Notes under the pieces: model-generated
The model's database searches: none
Seen by the model: the letters and a program-made list of their open reading frames with translations, nothing else
Told to the model about the DNA's origin: nothing
Origin: Archangium gephyra
GTDB lineage: Bacteria; Myxococcota; Myxococcia; Myxococcales; Myxococcaceae
NCBI RefSeq assembly: GCF_001027285.1
Contig: NZ_CP011509.1
Location: 11,308,501-11,372,500 of the forward strand
Direction: 5' to 3'
DNA length: 64,000 nt
Translations under genes and position numbers: made by a program
Part shown: positions 8,108-17,920 of the stretch, piece after piece
How positions within the stretch are numbered: the stretch's first letter is position 1
Layout: every line of letters starts with the position of its first letter

Positions 8108-9127
8108 TCAACGCGCCAGGGGCAGTCGCACCACGCGGTACTCGCCGCGCAGCAGCGCCAGCCACCGCTCCCCGGCCTCCACCGAGGGCCCTCCCGGTTC
8201 GGTCACGGCGAGCGGCAGGTGCGTGTCCCGGGTGACGGGGTCCAACGAGGTGGGATCCAGATCCAGCGTGCCGCCTCCGGCGAGCCCCACGCGCACCCAT
8301 GCATGGGGCCGGCCCGGTCCTCCGTCCACGACGAGCAGCCCGTGCACCAGCGCCACCTTGTGTCCCCGCGCCGCCGCCCGCGCCGCGAAGCGCAGCGCAT
8401 GGGCCAGACACCCGCCCGCCTCGCCCTCGCCCCCCTCGCGCCAATCCGCGGCCCCCGGGCCCTTCTCCGGAAAGGCCGCGTGCACCGCCTCCGCGAGCGC
8501 CCGCGCCTCGCCCGCTCGCCAGTCCGTCAACCAGCCCGGCCTCACCACGAGAGGCCAGGAAGGTGAGAAGGCGAGCGGTCCCGACGTGCCCTCCACGGGG
8601 ACTCCTTCCGCGAAGAGCTCCGGTGGCGGCCTCAGCCGTACGCCTGGTGCGACCGCGGTGAAGCGCGACTCGCCCACCTCCAACGCCGCCATCCGCCCGC
8701 GCTCGTCATAGCGTGCGGTGAAGGGCTGGCCGAACATCGTCCCCTCCACCGTGTCGCCCCGCACGGCGGTGATGCAGTGCGGCCCCTCGCGGCCAGACAG
8801 CTCCTCCCGCCCCGTCACACAGCCGGGCGCACGGGGACCGCGCCACAGCCACAGCGCCTGCGGAATGCTCGCGCGCCCCACCACGGTCTCCCCCGGGCCC
8901 ACCTCCAGCGAGGCCTCCCTCACCCGCTCGCCCATGTGCGCGCCCCGGGTGTGCAGGTGGCGCGAGGTATAGGTGAAGCGCTTCATCTCCGGTGTGAGGG
9001 AGAGGGTGACGGTGCCCACGGGCACCCCCTTCCAGGCGAAGACGAAGCGAGCGGCCTCCCCAGGAGGGAGCGGCGAAGCGCCCCCCGCTGGCAGGGCGAG
9101 CAGGAGAGCGGAGACGAGCGGGAGCAC
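8108..9127 (-). CDS. Exported DUF3108-like / transglutaminase-like protein
   Basis: A 339-residue protein with a signal peptide ([18 protein letters not shown]) from a GTG start. The N-terminal part ([20 protein letters not shown], then [12 protein letters not shown]) resembles the lipocalin-like DUF3108 domain. The C-terminal part has an ordered Cys-His-Asp set: [20 protein letters not shown], then [11 protein letters not shown], then [11 protein letters not shown]. That is the arrangement of the papain/transglutaminase-like fold (catalytic Cys about residue 252). Likely periplasmic. Its start lies 67 bp from the divergent chemoreceptor-fusion gene, so both promoters share that short gap. 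An ATG at 9196 is possible but would overlap the neighbour. Confidence 0.75.
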   Translation of the reverse strand: MLPLVSALLLALPAGGASPLPPGEAARFVFAWKGVPVGTVTLSLTPEMKRFTYTSRHLHTRGAHMGERVREASLEVGPGETVVGRASIPQALWLWRGPRAPGCVTGREELSGREGPHCITAVRGDTVEGTMFGQPFTARYDERGRMAALEVGESRFTAVAPGVRLRPPPELFAEGVPVEGTSGPLAFSPSWPLVVRPGWLTDWRAGEARALAEAVHAAFPEKGPGAADWREGGEGEAGGCLAHALRFAARAAARGHKVALVHGLLVVDGGPGRPHAWVRVGLAGGGTLDLDPTSLDPVTRDTHLPLAVTEPGGPSVEAGERWLALLRGEYRVVRLPLAR

Positions 9128-9194
9128 CCCCCCAGTCTGCGCCGATTTGAGGATCCCGGCGAGAATGCACGATACGGTGGGACTCCGTTCACCC

Positions 9195-12100
9195 ATGGTC
9201 GCCAAAAAGTACCTCTTCACCTTCATGGTCGTCGGAGGGCTCACGCTCGCCGTTGGCCAGGGCACCCTCCTCAGGCTCTACACCGGCCGCCCCCTGGATT
9301 GGGGCAGCTGGGCCGTGCTGCTGCTGGGCACCCCGCCCCTGCTGCTGCTGGCGAGCTATCTCTTCTGGTACAGGTGGGCCGGCGAGCGCGCCGCGCAGCG
9401 CACCCAGCTGCTCACCCGGCTGGCCGAGGGAGACCTCACCAACAACGCCTACAGCGGTGTGGAGGATCAGCGCGAGGTGCGCCGGCTGCTCTTCTCCCTG
9501 CGCCGCGCGCTCAGCCAGGTGCAGCGGGTGACGAGCAACGTGCGCCGCACCTGCCAGGGCGTGTCCGAGGAGGTCCGGGTGCTGCTGGAGGCCGCGCGCC
9601 GCCAGGGGGGCGCCGTGGAGCGCTCGCAGGAGTCGGTGAACAGCATGGGGCAGAGTCTCCAGGCCGCGGGCAAGCGCGTGGCCCAGCTGGAGAGCTTCGC
9701 CCAGGAGACGAACAGCTCACTGGTGGAGATGACGGAGCGGCTCGGGCAGGTGGCCGAGGCGCTGCTCTCGCTGGACGAGTTCTCGCACCGCACCACGCAG
9801 CAGGTGCAGGCCATGAGCGAGCGGCTGCACCACATCGCCTCCTCCGGTGACGAGCTGGCGCGCTTCGCCAGCGAGGCGGAGGCCTTCGTCCAGGTGGTGC
9901 ACACCGGCATCGACGCCGTGCGCCACCGCGCCTCGGAGACCAACCAGCTGGCCCACGCCGTGACGGCCACCGCCGAGCGCGGTGAGGTGCTCGTCAACGA
10001 CTGCGTGCAGGGCATGTACCGGGTGGAGGAGACGGTGCGCAAGGCCGCCGAGCTGGTGGATTCCCTGGGCGTGCGCTCCACGCAAATCGGCCGCATCGTG
10101 GACGTCATCCAGGAAATCGCGGACCAGACGAACCTGCTGGCGCTCAATGCCGCCATCATCGCCGCCCAGGCCGGTGAGCAGGGCCGGCCCTTCGGCGTGG
10201 TGGCCGATGAAATCCGCAGCCTGGCCGAGCGCACCGCGCGCTCCACGCGGGAGATCGCCACCATGGTGGGCGGCATCCGCCGGGAGGTGGTCACCACGGT
10301 GTCGCTGGTGAAGGAGGGCCGTGAGCAGGCCAGCACGGGCGTGCAGTTGGGAGACCGGGCGGCCGAGGCGCTGATGGAGATCCGTACCATCACCCAGCGC
10401 ACCTTCTCGGCGGTGGAGGCGACGCTGGCCGAGACGAAGCGGCTGGAGGCGCAGGGCTCCACGGTGGTGGACGCCAGCCACCGGGTGGCGCGGCGGGTGG
10501 ACGACGTGACGCGGGCGGCCATGGAGCAGGCGGGGCACGGGCGCGAGCTGGTGCACCAGACGCAGCAGATGGCCAAGCTGGCCCAGGAGGCCTCGCAGAA
10601 GGCCGAGGGCCAGGCGCGCACGGGCCGCGACCTGTCCGGCGCGGTGGTGAGACTGAGCACGGCCATCGAGGAGATCCGCGCGGCGCACAACGTGCTGACG
10701 CGGGGGGACATGTCCATCGGTGAAGAGGTGGCGCGGGTGCGCGAGGACGCGCTCCAGGTCATCCGCATCGGCGACGGGCTGAGCCGCACGGTGGAGCAGC
10801 TGGCGCACGAGGCGGCCAGCCTGGATGGCGAGGTGTTCCGCTTCCGGCTTCCGGCGCCCCACCCGGGCGGCACGGTGCGCGCGGGCATCCACCAGACGGC
10901 CTTCGTCCGGGCCCTGGGCGGGTTGGATCCGCTCTTCGCCGTGGACAACCAGCTGCTGGAGATGAGCTGCTGCGTCTTCGCCAACCTGCTGCGGCTGGAC
11001 GACGGCGTGCTGGTGCCGGAGCTGGCCGAGCGCTGGGAAGCGGACCCCTCGGCGCGCCGCTACCGCTTCTACCTGCGCCAGGGCATCACCTTCCATGACG
11101 GCATGCCCCTGACGGCGCGCGACGTGAAGCGTCACTTCGAGCGGCTGTTGGACCCGGCGGTGAAGTCTCCGGATCGCACCCTGCTGGAGGACGTGGAGGG
11201 CGCCAGGGCCTTCGCGTCGGGCCAGGCGCGCGACGTGACGGGCATCGAGGTGCTGGATGACCAGACGTTGGAGATCCGCCTGGAGGAGCCCAAGGCCTTC
11301 TTCCTGCAGCTGATGGCATTGCCGCGCACGGCGGTGGGCCGGGTGACCGCGAGCGGGCAGGTGGTGGGCACGGGCCCCTACCGGCAGGTGGAGTTCGGGC
11401 AGGAGCGCATCGTGCTCGAGCGCAACCGCACCTACTGGCGCCAGGGGCAGCCGCTGCTGGACCGGCTCGAGTTCCACCTGGTGGACTCGCGCGAGCAGGC
11501 CGTGCTGGCCCTGCAGGAGAACAAGGTGGACCTCGTCTCGCACCTGTTCGCCATGCACGTGGAGTCGCTGGAGCTGGATGGGCAGCAGGTGGTGACCAGC
11601 ACCACGCCGTCCACGTCGTTCCTCGGCTTCAACCTGCGCGAGGCGCCGTACAACGACGTGCGGGTGCGCAAGGCGCTCCGGGCGGGAATGGACATCCAGG
11701 GGCTGGTGGACCGCTTCCACAAGGGAGCGCGCATCGCCCGCACGGTGACGCCGCCGGAGCTGCTGGATGACGAGGGTGTGCTGACCGAGCCAAGGCTGGA
11801 CATCCATCTGGCCGAGCGGCTGCTGCGCGAGGCCGGCATCCGGGTGCTGCCGCTCACGCTCTACTTCGCGAAGGGACGCGACACGACGGCCGAGGACGCC
11901 GTGCTCTTCCGGCCGCTGCTCGAGGCGGGACTGCTGGAGCTCAAGCACGTGGAGCTGCGCGCGGAGGAGTTCGCCGAGCGGCGGCGCGAGGGGCGGCTGC
12001 CCGCCTTCCGGGTGGGGTGGATCGCCGACTTCCCCGACCCGGACAACTTCCTCTACTTCCACCTCAACTCGAAGGCGCAGACCGTCTACTCGATGGGCTA

Positions 12101-12356
12101 CCGCAACGCGGAGTTCGACAGGCTGACGGCGGAGGCGCGCATCACCGTGGACCCGGAGCGGCGCAAGCAGCTCTACCGGCTCGCGGAGAAGATCGCCCAC
12201 GAGGAGTGCCCCGTCATCCCCATCTTCCACCACCGCGTGCACGCGGCGGCGAGCGGGCTGGTGCAGGGGCTGCGGCTGCATCAGGCGCCCCCGCAGGTGC
12301 GCTTCGATGAGCTGTGGCTGGACAAGCAGGAGCAACGGCCGGAGCCGAGGAGCTGA
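9195..12356 (+). CDS. Chemoreceptor (MCP) signalling domain fused to a family-5 extracellular solute-binding domain
   Basis: A 1053-residue fusion. Residues ~5-25 and ~36-56 are two membrane helices joined by a loop of only about 12 residues, so there is almost no periplasmic sensor. A HAMP-like helix pair follows (~57-115), then a long coiled coil with the conserved MCP tip [20 protein letters not shown] (from about residue 307) that binds CheA/CheW. From about residue 557 to the end runs a complete SBP_bac_5 (DppA/OppA-like) domain: [66 protein letters not shown]. With this topology the solute-binding domain should be cytoplasmic. ATG 9195 is chosen because the hydrophobic helix begins immediately after it. 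Confidence 0.88.
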   Translation: MVAKKYLFTFMVVGGLTLAVGQGTLLRLYTGRPLDWGSWAVLLLGTPPLLLLASYLFWYRWAGERAAQRTQLLTRLAEGDLTNNAYSGVEDQREVRRLLFSLRRALSQVQRVTSNVRRTCQGVSEEVRVLLEAARRQGGAVERSQESVNSMGQSLQAAGKRVAQLESFAQETNSSLVEMTERLGQVAEALLSLDEFSHRTTQQVQAMSERLHHIASSGDELARFASEAEAFVQVVHTGIDAVRHRASETNQLAHAVTATAERGEVLVNDCVQGMYRVEETVRKAAELVDSLGVRSTQIGRIVDVIQEIADQTNLLALNAAIIAAQAGEQGRPFGVVADEIRSLAERTARSTREIATMVGGIRREVVTTVSLVKEGREQASTGVQLGDRAAEALMEIRTITQRTFSAVEATLAETKRLEAQGSTVVDASHRVARRVDDVTRAAMEQAGHGRELVHQTQQMAKLAQEASQKAEGQARTGRDLSGAVVRLSTAIEEIRAAHNVLTRGDMSIGEEVARVREDALQVIRIGDGLSRTVEQLAHEAASLDGEVFRFRLPAPHPGGTVRAGIHQTAFVRALGGLDPLFAVDNQLLEMSCCVFANLLRLDDGVLVPELAERWEADPSARRYRFYLRQGITFHDGMPLTARDVKRHFERLLDPAVKSPDRTLLEDVEGARAFASGQARDVTGIEVLDDQTLEIRLEEPKAFFLQLMALPRTAVGRVTASGQVVGTGPYRQVEFGQERIVLERNRTYWRQGQPLLDRLEFHLVDSREQAVLALQENKVDLVSHLFAMHVESLELDGQQVVTSTTPSTSFLGFNLREAPYNDVRVRKALRAGMDIQGLVDRFHKGARIARTVTPPELLDDEGVLTEPRLDIHLAERLLREAGIRVLPLTLYFAKGRDTTAEDAVLFRPLLEAGLLELKHVELRAEEFAERRREGRLPAFRVGWIADFPDPDNFLYFHLNSKAQTVYSMGYRNAEFDRLTAEARITVDPERRKQLYRLAEKIAHEECPVIPIFHHRVHAAASGLVQGLRLHQAPPQVRFDELWLDKQEQRPEPRS

Positions 12357-12359
12357 GCC

Positions 12360-14447
12360 TCAGGGGCTCGCACGCCGCGAGCCGGAGACGCCGGACGCCT
12401 GGGGCCATCCGCGCGTCTCCGCCGTGAGGAAGGGCTCGAGATTGAATGCCTCGAGCCGCCAGGTGCCCCCGCGCTCGAGGGCGACGTAGACGAAGTGCCC
12501 CGCGTAGGTGGCCCCCACCACGCGGGGAGTCCCGGGCAGCGGGCACATCATCAACCGCTCGCCCCCGGCGAACACCTGGAGGTGGGCCCGCGTGACGCCC
12601 TCGCGCCGCATGCTCGTCACGGTGCTCACCCCACCGCCCTGGACCAACGCGGCCTCATGCAGCACCCCGGGAGCCTTGTCCGGGAAGACGGGCACCTCCC
12701 AGCGGCTCGCGCCTCCCCGCGCGTCGAACGCGCGCAGCAGCACGCCCTCCTCCTCCGGAGCGCAGGCCGTGCCGTCGGTGCGCGGACACGTCCGCGCGAA
12801 GGCGTAACCGGTGTCCTCCAGCAGCAGCACGGGCTCGTCGAGCGGCCGGACACTCGAAGCACCGGCGTCCCACCGCGCCACGCAGGGCAGTCCCCCATCC
12901 ACGCCCACGAAGGCCCGCGTTCCCGCGAAGAGCCAGTCCCCCGCCACGGCCAGCGAGGCCCCCGACTCCGGCACCTCCTCGAGCAGCGGGACGGGCCGGA
13001 AGCCCGTGCCACCGTCTTCGGGTTCGGCGCGCACCAGGGGCCCACGGGCGGCGAAGAGGAACACCTCTCCACGCGAGTCCAGCGCCACCCGGGACGCTTC
13101 CGCGAAGCCCGCCACGGCCCCCTGACGCAACACCCCTCCGTCCGGGGCGAGCACCACGAGCGCCGGGTCTCCCCCGGTCCACGACACGAGCGACACCACG
13201 TTGCCCCCGGGGCCAAGCGCGACGCGCCCCGCGCCCGTGGAGGGACCCCCCGCGCCCGGAGGCGCTTCGAGGCTCGTGAGAGGAACGCGCCACTGGGGAG
13301 CCCCCGTCACCGAGGACGCATAGGACTCGAGCGCTCCCGGCTCGTGCAGCACCACGCCCGCGTCCGAGACGGCGAGCAGCGCGCGCGCCGTGCCCTCCGG
13401 ATAGGGCGTCTCGAAGCGCAGGAAGCCCTCGCTCGTATAGGACACCAACCGGCAGCCCGCATCCCCGCCACACACCGACGCGAAGAGGGACTCCCCCTGC
13501 GCGAGCAGCACCGGACCGCCGGGCGAGAACGAGGGCTCACCGCCGAGCTCCTGGGCGAAGGCCGGCACGAGCTCCGTCACGTCCGGACGCACGCACTCGC
13601 CAGCGCTACAGTGGCCTTCTCCCTGACAGGGCGTGGCGGGCGAGCAGAGGAAGCCCTCGGGGGTGGGAACCTCGCGGCAGGAGCCGGAGAAGCACAGCCG
13701 GGCGGTGACACAATCCACCTTGCCGCAGACGGAGAGGTCGCGGGCATCCACCTCGGTGCAGCCCCGCTCGCGGTCGCACAGGCCCACGCGGCAGGGGTTG
13801 CCCGAGGAAGGACACACCACGGGCGAGGTGATGCACCCCTGCTCCGGTGAACACGCATCCCGGGTACACGGGTTGCCGTCGTCACACGTGCGAGGCGAGC
13901 CCACGCAGGCCCCCGCCTGGCAACGGCCATTCTCCTGGCACCGGCTGCTGGCGATGCACGCCGCGCCGTCCGGAGACTCCGACTCCACGCACACGCCCGG
14001 CTCCAGCTCGAAGCGGGACTGGCGGCACGGCGCCGAGGGCACGCAGGCCAACGGCCGCACGCCCTGTCCGCGCAGGGCCACCTCCACCGAGCGCCCTCCG
14101 GAGGACAGCACCAGCGTGCCCTCCGCCGGACCATTGCCCGCCGGGAAGAGCACCTCCAGGGAGACGGAGCTGGCACCCGGGACGGACACCTCGGTCCCGG
14201 CCAGGGAGAAGGGACCGCCGCGCACCGAAGCGGAGACGGTGACGCTGGCGCGGCCCGTGCCCACCACCGTCACGGTGCGGCGCGCCGTGTCGCCCTCGAG
14301 CACCCGGCCGAAGTCGAGCACCCGCGCCTCCACGTCGAAATCCCCGCGGCTCCCGCCCACCGGCGGCTCGTCACACCGGCACCCGCCAGCGAGCACGAAG
14401 GCCACGAGGAGCAGCAACCAGGGATGGGAGCGGAGCATGACCGCCAC
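12360..14447 (-). CDS. Cys-rich lipoprotein with ASH-like and beta-propeller-like regions
   Basis: A 695-residue exported lipoprotein (LLLLVAFVLAGGCRCD lipobox). After it come an immunoglobulin-like ASH/Hydin-type segment (LDFGRVLEGDTARRTVTVVG, residues ~40-130), a cysteine-rich block (~135-285) with repeats such as RCQENGRCQAGACVGSPRTC and NPCTRDACSPEQGC, and a C-terminal half of beta-propeller-like repeats (GGVLRQGAVAGFAEASRVAL). Function unknown; surface binding is plausible. The GTG at 14447 has GGAG at good spacing; an ATG lies three codons later at 14438. It is last in the minus-strand run from mpg, 71 bp after the DedA gene, and convergent with the MCP fusion. Confidence 0.75.
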   Translation of the reverse strand: MAVMLRSHPWLLLLVAFVLAGGCRCDEPPVGGSRGDFDVEARVLDFGRVLEGDTARRTVTVVGTGRASVTVSASVRGGPFSLAGTEVSVPGASSVSLEVLFPAGNGPAEGTLVLSSGGRSVEVALRGQGVRPLACVPSAPCRQSRFELEPGVCVESESPDGAACIASSRCQENGRCQAGACVGSPRTCDDGNPCTRDACSPEQGCITSPVVCPSSGNPCRVGLCDRERGCTEVDARDLSVCGKVDCVTARLCFSGSCREVPTPEGFLCSPATPCQGEGHCSAGECVRPDVTELVPAFAQELGGEPSFSPGGPVLLAQGESLFASVCGGDAGCRLVSYTSEGFLRFETPYPEGTARALLAVSDAGVVLHEPGALESYASSVTGAPQWRVPLTSLEAPPGAGGPSTGAGRVALGPGGNVVSLVSWTGGDPALVVLAPDGGVLRQGAVAGFAEASRVALDSRGEVFLFAARGPLVRAEPEDGGTGFRPVPLLEEVPESGASLAVAGDWLFAGTRAFVGVDGGLPCVARWDAGASSVRPLDEPVLLLEDTGYAFARTCPRTDGTACAPEEEGVLLRAFDARGGASRWEVPVFPDKAPGVLHEAALVQGGGVSTVTSMRREGVTRAHLQVFAGGERLMMCPLPGTPRVVGATYAGHFVYVALERGGTWRLEAFNLEPFLTAETRGWPQASGVSGSRRASP

Positions 14448-14518
14448 TTGATCGCGGCTCCGCGCGGACGCTCAACGTCTCCCAGGGGCGACGGATGGAT
14501 GAATGACAGTTCGGCCTG

Positions 14519-15145
14519 TCACTCGGGCGAGGCCGACGCCTGCGCCTTCCGCTTCGCCAGGGCGCGCACCAGCACCGCCACCACGCCCACCCCCACCAAC
14601 CCGAGGACGGCCCACTGGTAGCGCCACATCAGCGCCTCCAGCCGCTCCAGGTTGCCGCCCACCGCCGCGCCCAGCGCCAGCACCAGGCCCGTGTGCGCCA
14701 TCGCCGACAGCGCCCCGAGAATCAGCGCGTTGCTGCGCGGCATGTGCGCCGCCCCGGCCGCCACGAAAATCAGCCCCCGCACGCCCGGGATGAAGCGGTT
14801 GGCCAGCAGCAGCCACGGCCCCTTGTGCCGCATCTGCGACTGCACCGCCTCCAGCCGCGCATGGGAGATGCCGAAGAACACGTCCCCCGGCTTCCGCTCG
14901 AAGCGCCCCACCAGCCACCGCCCTACCTGGTAGTTGATGAGCGCCCCCACCACGCTCCCCGCCACCACCACCAGGAACACCAGGGGCCAGGGGTGCTCAC
15001 CCCGCACCGCGTACACACCGCCCAGCAGCGTGATGGTGTCCCCGGGGAACGGCGGCACCACGTACTCCACCGCCGCCGCCAGCCCGAGCACCAGCAGCCC
15101 CAGCAGTCCGATATTGGAGATGAGGTTGTCGAGGAACTCGACCAT
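14519..15145 (-). CDS. DedA-family membrane protein (VTT/SNARE-associated domain)
   Basis: A 208-residue inner-membrane protein with about five hydrophobic segments. The family marks are VEYVVPPFPGDTITLLGG near residue 30, GSVVGALINYQVGRWLVG, and RFIPGVRGLIFVAAGAAHM (the Arg-Pro-x-x-Arg-type motif). DedA proteins act in lipid scrambling/undecaprenyl-phosphate recycling and membrane homeostasis. ATG 15145 lies 11 bp after the rlmN stop, so it is co-transcribed with rlmN. Confidence 0.88.
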   Translation of the reverse strand: MVEFLDNLISNIGLLGLLVLGLAAAVEYVVPPFPGDTITLLGGVYAVRGEHPWPLVFLVVVAGSVVGALINYQVGRWLVGRFERKPGDVFFGISHARLEAVQSQMRHKGPWLLLANRFIPGVRGLIFVAAGAAHMPRSNALILGALSAMAHTGLVLALGAAVGGNLERLEALMWRYQWAVLGLVGVGVVAVLVRALAKRKAQASASPE

Positions 15146-15156
15146 GCCCCGGCAAC

Positions 15157-16224
15157 TTAACCAGCCGTCACCGGAGGCGGCAGCACCACGCCGCCATATT
15201 GTGAAGCTTCCAGCGTCCCGCACGCCGCCCCGATGTCCTTGCCTCCCGAATAGCGCCGCGCAATCGGCGCTCCCAGGATCTGCAGGTGGTCCCGGAACGC
15301 CTTCAACTCCTCGGCCGAGGGCGGCAGGTACTTGCCCGTCGGGTCCGTCACGTCGATGAGGTCCACCTTGATGGGGATGCCCTCGAACGTCGCCTTGAGC
15401 GCCTCCGCGTCCTCGCGCCCCAGGTTGAAGCCGCTGATGGCCACGTAGGCGATCATCGCCCGCTCGCGCCGCACCGTGGCGTACTCGCGGATGGCCTCCA
15501 CCAGCTCCGGCAGCGGGTGCGTCTTCTCGATGGGCAGCACCTTCACCCGCTTCTCCGGGATGGCGCTCGTCACCGAGAAGGCCAGCCGGTACGGGTGCCC
15601 CTCGCGCACGTAGCGCCGGATGGCCTGCACATGGCCCGCCGTGGAGAAGGTGATGGAGGGGCCGGCGATCGCGAAGCCCGCCGGGTGGGAGAGGATCTGC
15701 GCCGCGCGCAGCGTCTCCGTGTAGTTGAGCAGCGGCTCCCCCATCCCCATGAACACCACGCCGCGCACCGGCCGGTCCGCCTCGGCGCGCACCTGCATCA
15801 CCTGGTCCAGAATCTCCCAGGTCTGCAGGTTGCGCTTGAAGCCCAGCTTGCCCGTCATGCAGAAGTCGCACGCCAGCGCGCAGCCCACCTGGCTGGAGAT
15901 GCACACCACGTACTTGTGGTCGAAGATGGGGATGCGCACCGCCTCCACCCGGCCCCCCAGGGGCGAGGCGAAGAGGTACTTCACGAAGCCGTCGTCGGCC
16001 TTGCGCCGCTCCACCACCTCCAGGCGCGTCATCTCCATGTTGTCCCGGAGAAAGTCCGCGACACGCCGCGGCACCTGCGGCGCCTGGCACACCTCCTCGA
16101 GCGAGGAGGCCCCATGGGCGAAGACAGAGGCGAACACCTTGCGCACCGCGACCGGCGACGGCTCCGCGGGGGCGAGGGCCTGCTGCAGCTCCGGCAACGA
16201 CAACGACTTCAGATTGAGCTTCAC
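15157..16224 (-). CDS. rlmN: Dual-specificity 23S rRNA/tRNA adenine-C2 methyltransferase
   Basis: Radical-SAM enzyme expected to methylate C2 of A2503 in 23S rRNA (and A37 of some tRNAs). The 355-residue protein has the CxxxCxxC iron-sulfur motif in SSQVGCALACDFCMTG, the SAM-binding GMGEPLLNY, ITFSTAGHV and, near the C-terminus, GAACGTLEAS containing the second catalytic cysteine. The GTG start overlaps the stop of the upstream zinc-finger gene as GTGA, indicating translational coupling. Confidence 0.93.
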   Translation of the reverse strand: MKLNLKSLSLPELQQALAPAEPSPVAVRKVFASVFAHGASSLEEVCQAPQVPRRVADFLRDNMEMTRLEVVERRKADDGFVKYLFASPLGGRVEAVRIPIFDHKYVVCISSQVGCALACDFCMTGKLGFKRNLQTWEILDQVMQVRAEADRPVRGVVFMGMGEPLLNYTETLRAAQILSHPAGFAIAGPSITFSTAGHVQAIRRYVREGHPYRLAFSVTSAIPEKRVKVLPIEKTHPLPELVEAIREYATVRRERAMIAYVAISGFNLGREDAEALKATFEGIPIKVDLIDVTDPTGKYLPPSAEELKAFRDHLQILGAPIARRYSGGKDIGAACGTLEASQYGGVVLPPPVTAG

Positions 16225-16460
16225 GAGGCGGACTTGATGCGCGCGCGCAGGTATTCGGTGAGCTTCGTCGAGACTTCCTTGGGCATCTGCTGGGCCATCG
16301 CACGCTTGCACAGCCCCGGCGTGGCCCTGTAGGTCCGCAGGAAATCGACGCAGGGCGCGCACCCGGACAGGTGCTCGCGCAGGTGTTGTGACTCCTCGGG
16401 CGTCATCTCGCCATCGAGGAAATCCAACAGGAGGTTGATGGCGTCTTTACACGTGTACAT
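16221..16460 (-). CDS. Zinc-finger anti-sigma-factor-like protein (zf-HC2/ZAS)
   Basis: A 79-residue protein with the anti-sigma zinc-finger core HLREHLSGCAPC (His-x3-Cys-x2-Cys), preceded by LLLDFLDGEMTPEES as usual for ZAS domains. There is no membrane segment, so it should be a soluble anti-sigma factor or redox/zinc sensor. ATG 16460 has GAGG upstream; an alternative ATG lies ten codons earlier. It sits 60 bp after an ECF sigma gene, its presumed partner. Confidence 0.88.
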   Translation of the reverse strand: MYTCKDAINLLLDFLDGEMTPEESQHLREHLSGCAPCVDFLRTYRATPGLCKRAMAQQMPKEVSTKLTEYLRARIKSAS

Positions 16461-16520
16461 CCGAACCTCGGCCGTGGCCTGCCTCGTCATTCACGAAGAT
16501 GCCCAGCCTCCCGATGGGTT

Positions 16521-17147
16521 TCACCCGCCCGCACTGCCTTGATTGTAGAACCGGTCGATGGCTTCGCGAAGCGCGAGCCGGGCGCGGTGCAACCGGCTCT
16601 TGATGGCGGGAATGGAGTCCCCCGTCACCTCGGCGATCTGTTCGTAACTGAGGCCCTCCACGTCTTTCAAGAGAAAGACTTCCCGGTACCCCTCGGGCAG
16701 GCGGTCGGTCGCCCCCTGGATGGCCCGCCCGAGCTCCGCGTCCAGAATCTTGCCCTCGGCGCTCCGGCTCCAGTCCTGGGGAGGGTACTCGGCCAGGCTC
16801 CCACGCTCGGTGAACTCCGGGCCCTGGAGCTCTTCCTCGGCCGCCTGCACCACCCGCCGGTGCCGCAGCCGCATGAGGGCGTTGTTGGCGGCAATCCGGT
16901 GCACCCACGAGCCGAAGGCGGCATCCCCCCGGAAGTCCTTGAGGTGTTGATAGGCGGACAGGAAGGTGTCCTGGGTGATTTCGGCCGCGTCGGCCTCGGA
17001 GCGCGTCATCCGCAGCGTCAGGCCGTACACCTTGTCCCGATGGGCCTCCACCAACGCCTCGAAGGCGCTGATGTCGCCGGCCTGGGCCCGCGCCACGAGC
17101 TGCCGATCCTCTTCCTTGACGGCGTCGTCGGACATCTCGTCGGACAT
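16521..17147 (-). CDS. ECF-type RNA polymerase sigma factor (RpoE-like)
   Basis: A 208-residue sigma-70 family protein with region 2 (FEALVEAHRDKVYGLTLRM, DAAEITQDTFLSAYQHL, FGSWVHRIAANNALMRLR) and region 4 (RLPEGYREVFLLKDVEGLSY, EIA-type recognition helix, IKSRLHRARLALRE). An acidic linker lies between. The adjacent zinc-finger gene is its likely anti-sigma factor. It starts 34 bp after the mpg stop on the same strand, so the sigma gene may be read from an mpg promoter as well as its own. Confidence 0.93.
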   Translation of the reverse strand: MSDEMSDDAVKEEDRQLVARAQAGDISAFEALVEAHRDKVYGLTLRMTRSEADAAEITQDTFLSAYQHLKDFRGDAAFGSWVHRIAANNALMRLRHRRVVQAAEEELQGPEFTERGSLAEYPPQDWSRSAEGKILDAELGRAIQGATDRLPEGYREVFLLKDVEGLSYEQIAEVTGDSIPAIKSRLHRARLALREAIDRFYNQGSAGG

Positions 17148-17181
17148 GAGGGGCCCACCCTTCCAGTCAAGCCGGGCTCCG

Positions 17182-17763
17182 TCAAGGCCGCTCTCGGCGG
17201 CGGCGGGACGGTGGACGGCTCACGTGTTGACTGTCCCGGAGCCACAACCGGTAGGGCTCCCGGGCCCACTCCCCGGCGTAGTCCACCCCGATGCGGGGGC
17301 CCCGCTCCACCCGGGCCTCCGGCACCGGCTCGCCCGGGGCCAGGTGGAGGGCCGCGTCCTGCAAATCCCACCGGTTGTGGGCCAGCGTCAGTCCCAGGGC
17401 CCGGCACAACCGCCCCGGCCCATCCGTCCGGGCGTCCTCGGGCAGCCCCGCCACCGGCTCCACCGCCCGCACCAGCACCGCCGAGCCCACCCCCTCCACG
17501 TCCGTCACCACGTTGAAGCAGTGGTACATGCCATAGATGAGGTAGACGTAGGCCCGCCCCGGCGGCCCGAAGAGCACCTCGGTCCGGGGCGTGCGGCCCT
17601 TGGAGGCGTGGCAGGCCAGGTCGTGCTCGCCCACGTAGGCCTCCGTCTCCACGATGCGGCCCACCCGGCGCCAGCCCCCCTCCTCGACGACGAGGTGGGT
17701 GCCCAGCAGTTCCCGGGCCACGGTGAGCGCGGGGCGCGCATAGAAGGAGACGGGGAGTCGCAC
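17182..17763 (-). CDS. mpg: DNA-3-methyladenine glycosylase (AAG/MPG family)
   Basis: Base-excision-repair glycosylase for alkylated purines. Family blocks are clear: SFYARPALTVARELLGTHLV, RIVETEAYVGEHDLACHASKG (catalytic Glu in VETEAY), GPPGRAYVYLIYGMYHCFNV, LVRAVEP and GPGRLCRALGL. The GTG at 17763 gives the usual N-terminus (RLPVSFYARP); a TTG at 17802 would add 13 residues rich in Gly and Arg, and neither has a strong ribosome site. First gene of the minus-strand run mpg, sigma, anti-sigma-like, rlmN, dedA. Confidence 0.9.
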   Translation of the reverse strand: MRLPVSFYARPALTVARELLGTHLVVEEGGWRRVGRIVETEAYVGEHDLACHASKGRTPRTEVLFGPPGRAYVYLIYGMYHCFNVVTDVEGVGSAVLVRAVEPVAGLPEDARTDGPGRLCRALGLTLAHNRWDLQDAALHLAPGEPVPEARVERGPRIGVDYAGEWAREPYRLWLRDSQHVSRPPSRRRRERP

Positions 17764-17920
17764 GGGACGAGAACGGATGCCGCCGCCCCCGCCTGCCGTC
17801 AATGGCCGGGGCCGGAAGGCGTCCGGGGTGTCCCCCAGGCGGACAGGCGGACACGATGCCGCCCGACTGAGCGCCAGGACAGTTCACACCGGGGGGTGCG
17901 TGGTGCATTGTGCGCCCACC

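Noticed and set aside
9717-12335. Long open minus-strand frame opposite the receptor fusion
   Set aside because: His/Arg/Leu-rich mirror of a GC-rich gene; no domain, and the plus-strand protein is unmistakable.
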